DNA from: a virus
Length of the DNA: 64,000 nt
IMG/VR virus record: IMGVR_UViG_3300020057_000496
Location: 1 to 64,000 of that record
Reading direction: 5' to 3' (one strand)
Each line of letters opens with the position of its first letter. The first letter of the stretch is position 1. Positions 59,351 through 64,000 of this stretch are shown piece by piece. The notes beneath the pieces are model-generated. The model was not told the DNA's origin. It searched no databases and saw only the letters and a list, made by a program, of their open reading frames with translations. The translations under genes were made by a program, and so were the position numbers.

Positions 59351-59986
59351 TTACGCTCGGTTGCCGAGCACGTCATATTCGTATTCGTTCATCCGGATAT
59401 TGTCGTCTACTATTTCGTCCGACTGTGAATACTCGTAGCCAGCTTTAAGCTGACGGTACATCCAGCGCATGAGGTCCCGGAATGCTTCCGGCAGGACTTC
59501 GGAGTCTACAACGTCGGCTGCTCCCGTGTCGTCGGGAAGCTCAACGACTACACTCACCGTGTACTCGTGACTGTAGAAATAACTACTTTTTGCAATCACG
59601 GCCGACAATACATTACCGTTACGCGCCTGCTCGTCGGCGAGTACGTCGGCGATTCTGGCGAGTTCCGAGTCCCCCGGTGCGTGCTGCCGGATCAATTTTT
59701 GCGCATGGGCCGCGAAAGTGTAGGTGGCCTCGAAACATGCGCCGTCACCCTGTGAGTAGAATCCGCTGAAAAAGATACAAGAGTCCTGCCGCGTGTTGCC
59801 GGACATTAGCTTGACGGCGAAAGTCTTGAGCTTGATTCCGAGAATCGCACAGACCGTCTCGAAATCGTCACTGCAGGCATTTAGCGGGGATTCATTTGCC
59901 CCCTCGCGATACCAGTCCCGCGCCTTCTCTTTCGCCTTATCCCCCAACTCGTCGAATTGATAGAGGTTGATTTCGACTGTACGCAT
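59351..59986 (-). CDS. Phage protein of the family often labelled antitoxin of a stability system
   Basis: 211 residues from the ATG of a TAATG overlap. Begins RTVEINLYQFDELGDKAKEK and ARDWYREG, the hallmark of a phage/plasmid family commonly annotated as an antitoxin of a toxin-antitoxin stability system, although evidence for that role is thin. It contains GDGACFEATYTF and a helical C-terminus. No toxin partner is evident. Confidence 0.6.
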   Translation of the reverse strand: MRTVEINLYQFDELGDKAKEKARDWYREGANESPLNACSDDFETVCAILGIKLKTFAVKLMSGNTRQDSCIFFSGFYSQGDGACFEATYTFAAHAQKLIRQHAPGDSELARIADVLADEQARNGNVLSAVIAKSSYFYSHEYTVSVVVELPDDTGAADVVDSEVLPEAFRDLMRWMYRQLKAGYEYSQSDEIVDDNIRMNEYEYDVLGNRA

Positions 59987-60276
59987 TACCCTTTCCCCCA
60001 TTGCTGTTTTGCGATATTGAGAGACGAGGAATAAAGCTCCCCGTCGTTCGACAAACATCCGTAGCAGAAGATCACGTCGGGTCCTGCCATGTCGTATTCT
60101 ATGGCCATGGCCGTATTCGCAGAATTATGGGTCCCGCACGGGCCGCGCGGGTCCGGGTCGCCGCCGTCTACTCGGTACACCCTGGCGCGACACCTTGCAC
60201 ACTTCCCGACGTAAGTGAGAATCTCGCCGGCCGACGTGACTTGTGGCGCATTGGTTCGAAAGGACAGATTACTCAT
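59986..60276 (-). CDS. Zinc-ribbon protein
   Basis: 96 residues. YVGKCARCRARVYRVDGG with a later GPCGTH, plus VIFCYGCLSNDG: two Cys pairs flanking a short insert. Typical small phage zinc protein. Coupled to both neighbours by short overlaps. Confidence 0.55.
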   Translation of the reverse strand: MSNLSFRTNAPQVTSAGEILTYVGKCARCRARVYRVDGGDPDPRGPCGTHNSANTAMAIEYDMAGPDVIFCYGCLSNDGELYSSSLNIAKQQWGKG

Positions 60277-60493
60277 GGATAACCTCGACCTTTTCGGCTA
60301 GAAACACACTCCCTATGTATCCGGGCTTATCCCGGCAGTCGTCAAGGATTACTGACACCCTGAATGGCTTGGCGGTCGTGGAACCTGCATACCACGAGCG
60401 TTTATAAAATTTTGGCGTGTCGTTAATGACGTAATTCACGGTGCCAAGCCTTCCGTCCTGTAGCTTCACCCGATCACCCCGCGTCATATTCAA
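60269..60493 (-). CDS. Small SH3-like barrel protein
   Basis: 74 residues. TRGDRVKLQDGRLGTVNYVI and PFRVSVILDDC give a small beta-barrel pattern; a similar opening (GDRVKLKVQ) occurs in the protein at 61347-61625. Overlaps both neighbours. Function unknown. Confidence 0.5.
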   Translation of the reverse strand: MNMTRGDRVKLQDGRLGTVNYVINDTPKFYKRSWYAGSTTAKPFRVSVILDDCRDKPGYIGSVFLAEKVEVIHE

Positions 60494-60707
60494 CCTCGAT
60501 TTCTTCGTCGTCGAACCCGCAGCATGGGTCCCCTACGTCGAGCGTTTGCCCACATTCGTCGCAGTCGTATTGCTTGACCCATCGGTCAAGATCACGGTCG
60601 AAACGGGCGTTTGTGTTCGGGCATCCGCGCTCATGGCACGGCACGCCACAGATTGAGAGAAGCTCGCACTGGTCACATGACAGTCGGTAAGCTCTTATGC
60701 GCGGCAC
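60474..60707 (-). CDS. Cys-rich zinc protein
   Basis: 77 residues from GTG. RLSCDQCELLSICGVPCHER, then CPNTNARF, then YDCDECGQTL: three Cys pairs and an acidic tail. This Cys layout recurs in phage proteins of unknown function. Confidence 0.55.
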   Translation of the reverse strand: MPRIRAYRLSCDQCELLSICGVPCHERGCPNTNARFDRDLDRWVKQYDCDECGQTLDVGDPCCGFDDEEIEVEYDAG

Positions 60708-60734
60708 GGGTCCCCCTATTCGTCAGTTTTAATC

Positions 60735-60797
60735 TCAATCCCAAGTGCGATCAATTCCGACAAATTCATCGGCGGATTGTTCAATTACTGTTGGCAT
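60735..60797 (-). CDS. Possible 20-residue peptide
   Basis: ATG behind AAGGGGCGGAT; peptide PTVIEQSADEFVGIDRTWD after Met. An overlapping 17-codon frame (NLSELIALGIEIKTDE) is equally possible. The only candidates in the 120 bp between two good genes. Confidence 0.25.
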   Translation of the reverse strand: MPTVIEQSADEFVGIDRTWD

Positions 60798-60826
60798 ATC
60801 CGCCCCTTACGTCGTCCATGGGTCCC

Positions 60827-61009
60827 TCAATAATCCTCGGCGTCGATCGGTTCGTCTACGTCGGACTGATTGTAGCCGGACAGAATTTCCGGACGAAATT
60901 GTCCGAGCTTTTCCTTTTCGCACTTGTCACACACGCGACAAAGGTAAACCCCCTGCGCGTCAAATTCCTCCCACGACTCGTCGCGGGAATGTTGGCAGTA
61001 GTTACTCAT
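60827..61009 (-). CDS. Conserved small phage zinc protein
   Basis: 60 residues from ATG 61009. NYCQHSRDESWEEFDAQGVY, LCRVCDKCEKEKL and DVDEPIDAEDY are highly conserved in small phage proteins I recall from many genomes; Cys/His residues probably bind zinc. It overlaps the upstream gene by 4 bp. Confidence 0.65.
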   Translation of the reverse strand: MSNYCQHSRDESWEEFDAQGVYLCRVCDKCEKEKLGQFRPEILSGYNQSDVDEPIDAEDY

Positions 61010-61284
61010 AGTGAGCCTAATCCCTGCCCCTGTGGTACTTGTTGTCGTCCGAGGATAACTTGCCACACATGGCGATTGGCGATCGTATAAGTAAATCCTT
61101 CATTTCGGGACCCTCGACAGTATTCGTCCTGGTAGGGGCGTGGCGTGAAGTAGTTAGCGTGAGTGACGACGGCCTTCGGGTCGCGATCCAGAATTTCCTG
61201 AGCGACGGGTGCCCATTTATCCAGAATCTCCTGCGGCCACCCACCGGGGATGTTCTCCCCGTTGAGTTGTTCGATTATGGTCAT
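61006..61284 (-). CDS. Hypothetical protein
   Basis: 92 residues. IPGGWPQEILDKWAPVAQEI and an aromatic-rich end (FTYTIANRHVWQVIL). Coupled to the 60-residue zinc protein by a 4-bp overlap. No family recognised. Confidence 0.5.
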   Translation of the reverse strand: MTIIEQLNGENIPGGWPQEILDKWAPVAQEILDRDPKAVVTHANYFTPRPYQDEYCRGSRNEGFTYTIANRHVWQVILGRQQVPQGQGLGSL

Positions 61285-61346
61285 TTACTTACTCTCGGAG
61301 TAGGTGTTTTCATTGCGAAAGCCTTTCTGCGTTGTCCTGTCGCCTT

Positions 61347-61625
61347 CTAGTTACAGGGGACTAGCTCGTAATCGTGTACCCAGCTATAGCCGTACGGTCG
61401 GCCAGCGGCAAATTCCCGCTGGACAAGAAACTTCGTGGCGGGGCCCTCCGGCGTTCCGGGTATAACGTCAATTACGTATCCGGACAGGCTAACCTCGTCG
61501 TCGAGGTCGACTAGCGCGGTTCGACCCATTTGCATTTCGCAAAGGTCGTTCCGCGTGTTGCGGTAAAGATATACCGCCGCCTGCACCTTGAGCTTGACTC
61601 GATCACCGAGGCGAACAGTCGTCAT
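61347..61625 (-). CDS. Small beta-barrel protein related to the one at 60269
   Basis: 92 residues from ATG 61625, GGAGATAGGAG upstream. TTVRLGDRVKLKVQAAVYLY, LVDLDDEVSLSGYVIDVIPG and FLVQREFAAG indicate an SH3-like or KOW-like fold. The same frame stays open upstream to 61955, but that part is Arg-rich shadow of another gene. Confidence 0.5.
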   Translation of the reverse strand: MTTVRLGDRVKLKVQAAVYLYRNTRNDLCEMQMGRTALVDLDDEVSLSGYVIDVIPGTPEGPATKFLVQREFAAGRPYGYSWVHDYELVPCN

Positions 61626-61666
61626 TCTCCTATCTCCTTGGCGCTTCTCCCGAGCGCCGGTGTCCG

Positions 61667-61888
61667 TCACGACCTGCACCCGCAAGCCGCGCGGCGGTCG
61701 CCGCAATCGGAGCAGACGCCACCCGCGTGGCGCGTGGCTACTGCGGGCGGGGCAGGGTACCGCTCGCGATACGCGGCGGTAGCGGCGCAGTCCCGCTCCG
61801 CGCACACCTGGCATGGTGCCCAGTATCCGTCTGCGCCCACGACTCGTGGTGTGCGGCACCGAAGGCAGGCCTCTTCGCTGCTCGTCAT
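61667..61888 (-). CDS. Cys-rich zinc protein
   Basis: 73 residues from ATG 61888 behind GGGGGAAGGACCA. Cys pairs in order: CLRCRTP, CQVCAERDC, and CSDCGDRRAACGC. Likely two zinc sites. It follows the first copy of the repeated leader. Confidence 0.5.
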   Translation of the reverse strand: MTSSEEACLRCRTPRVVGADGYWAPCQVCAERDCAATAAYRERYPAPPAVATRHAGGVCSDCGDRRAACGCRS

Positions 61889-61889
61889 T

Positions 61890-62018
61890 GGTCCTTCCCC
61901 CTGGCACTCTCCAGAGCGCCCATCCTGCGAAAGTGCAGGCGGAAAGGCTCGCCATGGGCGCAAGCCTGACCGTCTAGGCTCTACGCGGGACCGATCGTAT
62001 GGTCAAACATCAATTTCG
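61890..62018 (-). repeat. Repeated intergenic leader, copy 1
   Basis: About 125 bp, repeated at 62694-62788, 63375-63507 and 63926-63990. On the minus strand it starts in the last codons of the upstream gene, then TTGACC-17 bp-TAGAGC, then GGTCAGGCTTGCGCCC, ATGGCGAGCCTTTCCGCCTG, a short hairpin (CCTGC/GCAGG), and the ribosome-binding site. The inner ATG opens a leader peptide beginning MASLSACTFAGWAL. Confidence 0.65.
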
Positions 62019-62644
62019 GCGCCCCTGTGGTAGCTCAGGGCAGCCCGTCTCCTGGCCCTGACGGCCAGGCGGAGGTCTTCGGCCTGCTTGGCCCCGTCGT
62101 TGTCACTCCACAAATAGGCGGCGCGAACGACGGCGTAGCTGGCTTCGAGGAGAACGTCGGCTCGTCTCTCTTCCTGCTCTTCCTCCTCGCAGACTGCGCA
62201 CGAGCACCCGGGCTGCGGGGCTGGGTCGTCGCCCACCAGCTCGTTGACCGCTGCGGCGCAAGCGGCGTAAGCCTCATCGCGCGACATATCCCCTAGCCTG
62301 ATTAGGGCTGCTCGATTGAGGGTCGAGTAGTCGTATGTATTGATCTTGCCATCTAGCGCCAGGTCGCAGACCGCGCCCAGGAAGTCGTCCCCGTGCTCGT
62401 ATGACGCATGGCGCAGCGCGCTGATCGTCGCGAAGCTAATATTGTACTTGGTTGTCTCCTCGCAGACCGCGCACGTGGCGTCCTCGCTGTGCGCGTCCAT
62501 GACGTGTGCAGCCGGGCACCAGGCCTTGCCGTAGCAGCACGGGCCGATGCTCGTGCCGTCCTTCAAGCGGGGGATCGGCCAGCCCTGCGCGGCAGCCTCG
62601 GCCGTGATCGCCTCGCCACAGCCGTCGCACTTCTCGATGCTCAT
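62003..62644 (-). CDS. Zinc protein fused to the duplicated domain
   Basis: 213 residues. N-terminal Cys-rich part (CDGCGEAITAEAAAQGW, SIGPCCYGKAWC, CAVCEE), then the duplicated domain (NISFATISALRHASYEHGDD to about residue 140) shared with 57051-57305, then a second Cys patch (CSCAVCEEEEQEE) and a helical C-terminus ending in EIDV. It looks like a mosaic of three units. Function unknown. Confidence 0.55.
   Translation of the reverse strand: MSIEKCDGCGEAITAEAAAQGWPIPRLKDGTSIGPCCYGKAWCPAAHVMDAHSEDATCAVCEETTKYNISFATISALRHASYEHGDDFLGAVCDLALDGKINTYDYSTLNRAALIRLGDMSRDEAYAACAAAVNELVGDDPAPQPGCSCAVCEEEEQEERRADVLLEASYAVVRAAYLWSDNDGAKQAEDLRLAVRARRRAALSYHRGAEIDV
62230..62455 (-). repeat. Direct repeat, copy 2 (partner 57071-57300)
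   Basis: Near-identical to the segment in the small gene at 57051-57305, in the same frame. Here it is embedded in a larger gene, so either this gene captured the domain or the small gene is an excised copy. Confidence 0.7.
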
Positions 62645-62693
62645 GACGTCACCTCTGTTGCTGCGTCAGCTTGATCGTCTTTGCGAATCATGG

Positions 62694-62788
62694 TCTCTTC
62701 CCCCTGGCACTCGTTCCTGAGCGCCCATCCTGCGAAAGCGCAGGCGGAAAGGCTCGCCATGGGCGCAAGCCTGACCGTCCGGACTCTC
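62694..62788 (-). repeat. Repeated intergenic leader, copy 2
   Basis: Carries the core of the leader (GTCAGGCTTGCGCCCATGG and onward), but the TTGACC/TAGAGC upstream part is different. The inner ATG at 62760 opens a 39-codon frame (MASLSACAFAGWALRNECQG) whose TGA overlaps the next gene's ATG (62644) by 4 bp. Confidence 0.65.
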
Positions 62789-63371
62789 AGGTACGCATGG
62801 GCATAAGCAGCGCCTTGCGCCCGGTATTAGGGCACGCAAGTTCGATAGGATGATCCCCGACCTCTGCCGCATTGTCACCGCGGAGCGTAAGCGTGATGGC
62901 TACGCCGTGGCCGTTTCGGGCACCGCCCTCGTCTCCCGCCAGTGCCTTGGCTAGCTCCGCGATGTAGCGCGCCGAGAAGCGCACTGTCGCGAAAATCGGG
63001 TGCGCCGTTGCGTCATTCAAGACACTCCGGTAGTCGAAAAACTTGTCGCCATCGGTCTCGCGCTTGAGCACGAGCTTCGTACCATCCGCCGAGCAAATGG
63101 CGACATGCCCATTAGCCAGCGTTTCGGCAAGGTTTATCTCAAGCTTGACCCCCTTGCCTACGCCCTTGGCCACCTGCGCTGCCTCGGTCGCGGAAAAGAG
63201 AATCTCCGCATCCCCCAGCTCGGCCGCGCCATCAAGCGGGATAACAAGCAGTCGGTGCCCATCGGTCGAGACAAGTCCGTCGCGATTCAGGCAGACCCGC
63301 CGATACGTTCCGCGCTTAGGGTCAGTGCTGGCCACGTTCGTTGCTAGGTCATTCTTCGTGATGTTGATCAT
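62787..63371 (-). CDS. Sliding-clamp-like (DnaN-related) protein
   Basis: 194 residues from ATG 63371. GLVSTDGHRLLVIPLDG, VAICSADGTKLVLKR, a conserved FFDYRSVLN, then VRFSARYIAELAKALAG and a C-terminal ALLMPMR, similar to the VMPMR end of beta clamps. It is about half the length of DnaN, as in some phages. It could be a processivity clamp or a clamp-like accessory protein. Confidence is moderate because only motifs were matched. Confidence 0.55.
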   Translation of the reverse strand: MINITKNDLATNVASTDPKRGTYRRVCLNRDGLVSTDGHRLLVIPLDGAAELGDAEILFSATEAAQVAKGVGKGVKLEINLAETLANGHVAICSADGTKLVLKRETDGDKFFDYRSVLNDATAHPIFATVRFSARYIAELAKALAGDEGGARNGHGVAITLTLRGDNAAEVGDHPIELACPNTGRKALLMPMRT

Positions 63372-63374
63372 GGT

Positions 63375-63507
63375 CTCTTTCTCCCCTGGCGCTCGTTCCA
63401 GAGCGCCCATCCTGCGAAAGCGCAGGCGGAAAGGCTCGCCATGGGCGCGAACCTGACCGTCTAGGCTCTACGCGGGACCGATCGTATGGTCAAACATCAA
63501 TTTCGGT
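63375..63507 (-). repeat. Repeated intergenic leader, copy 3
   Basis: Matches copy 1 over its full length, including the last codons of the upstream gene (…EIDV and TGA), TTGACC-17 bp-TAGAGC, and the leader frame. Here ATG 63442 opens a 24-codon peptide (MASLSACAFAGWALWNERQG) ending in a TGA that overlaps the clamp-like gene's ATG (ATGA). Confidence 0.7.
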
Positions 63508-63903
63508 TCTCAGTGCTTCTTGGAAGCACTCGCTAATGTGATCCTTGATCTCGTTCCGGTTTTCTCCGGATATCGAAACATCAATTTCGGCCGCAAGCGA
63601 AGCCTTGACTTTGACCTCGTGAGAGGTCCATCCATCATAGCTCCCATTATCGTCCATGTGATGGAACGACACACGGAAGACCAGAAGTTCCCCGGTGCTG
63701 GCGTCGGGCATAAGGGTGGTTCCGTCGTCGAACCCACCCCCGCTAGGCATGTACTCGCGAGTTAGCGCGCGAGCGGCTATGCCGTGATCAATCGCCCATT
63801 GCGCCGCGAGAACATTGCTAACATCGCGGGCGAGGCGATCCTCGCAGGTACGCCTTGCGTCGCACATACCGGCCAGGACGCGATACAGCTTTGCTTTTCT
63901 CAT
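63490..63903 (-). CDS. Hypothetical protein
   Basis: 137 residues, GGAGAATAAC before ATG. N-terminal helices with Cys (MCDARRTCEDRLARDVSNV), a beta-rich middle (TGELLVFRVSFHHMDDNGSY) and the same EIDV C-terminus as the 213-residue protein. No family recognised. Confidence 0.5.
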   Translation of the reverse strand: MRKAKLYRVLAGMCDARRTCEDRLARDVSNVLAAQWAIDHGIAARALTREYMPSGGGFDDGTTLMPDASTGELLVFRVSFHHMDDNGSYDGWTSHEVKVKASLAAEIDVSISGENRNEIKDHISECFQEALRTEIDV

Positions 63904-63925
63904 GTTATTCTCCGTATGTCGCGAC

Positions 63926-63990
63926 TAGCGCGCGCAGGCGGAAAGGCTCGCCGTGGGCGCAAGCCTGACCGTCCGGACTCTACCTGCCAT
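63926..63990 (-). repeat. Repeated intergenic leader, partial copy 4
   Basis: Carries TAGAGTCCGGACGGTCAGGC, the GCGCCC block and CGAGCCTTTCCGCCTG, but the ATG of the leader peptide is ACG and a TAG follows after a few codons, so this copy cannot make the peptide. It lies upstream of the 137-residue gene; the rest of the repeat continues toward the window edge. Confidence 0.55.
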
Positions 63991-64000
63991 TCCTTTTGCC

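Noticed and set aside
61347-61955. Single 202-residue protein including the leader peptide
   Set aside because: The region 61626-61920 is Arg-rich shadow of the Cys-rich gene at 61667-61888; the real product probably starts at 61625.

Overview
The window is a gene-dense stretch of a large tailed double-stranded DNA phage genome (or a prophage or metagenomic contig of one). A tape-measure protein, distal-tail and fibre proteins and a lysis cassette run left to right. They are followed by accessory and metabolic genes, and then by a long leftward array of small conserved phage proteins. The host cannot be named. A secreted metalloprotease with a Pro/Thr linker and a sulfatase with a signal peptide suggest material taken from an environmental bacterium. 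By eye the base composition is moderately G+C-rich, except for two LAGLIDADG inteins and a patch near 48.1-48.7 kb that are visibly AT-richer.

Layout. 1-14.3 kb: tail module of four very large genes joined by TAATG or TAA/ATG junctions. 14.3-15.6 kb: two thioredoxin-like proteins around a tyrosine-phosphatase-like protein. 15.6-17.4 kb: lysis cassette (lytic transglycosylase, coiled-coil membrane protein, small holin-like proteins). 17.4-24 kb: small genes, a metallophosphoesterase, an HExxH protein, a matrixin-type protease and a MazG-like protein. 24-28 kb: a sulfatase and a putative regulator, each preceded by a pair of palindromic operators, and a TnpB transposon inserted cleanly into a gene. 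28-32.8 kb: a MoxR-type AAA+ ATPase and its VWA/zinc-peptidase partner, each split by an intein. 34.9-37.1 kb: a PRPP-synthetase-like and a nicotinamide-phosphoribosyltransferase-like gene overlapping by 7 bp, the arrangement of a phage NAD+ reconstitution pathway. 37-40 kb: an HTH protein and a second metallophosphoesterase with a third intein. 40-45 kb: small zinc-binding proteins, a tRNA-Ile(UAU), a promoter-RNA-terminator unit that looks like a small RNA gene, a TnpB remnant, about 0.8 kb of hairpin-rich non-coding DNA, and a second unrelated TnpB. 45-64 kb: leftward genes, including a DUF6745-like protein, a CCA-adding enzyme, an FtsK-like motor with two tiny membrane proteins, DUF932-like and GP88-like proteins, a lipoprotein, many zinc-ribbon proteins and a sliding-clamp-like protein. 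Near the right edge a conserved intergenic leader is repeated four times.

How it fits together. The rightward half makes and releases virions. The NAD+ pair and the regulators look like counter-defence and takeover functions. The tRNA and CCA-adding enzyme support translation. The leftward half resembles the early, small-gene region of many phages. Selfish DNA is unusually abundant: three inteins inserted at active-site motifs, two TnpB lineages, and at least four defective copies of the first TnpB element that keep its right end. All functions are inferred from sequence motifs read by eye; no database search was run.
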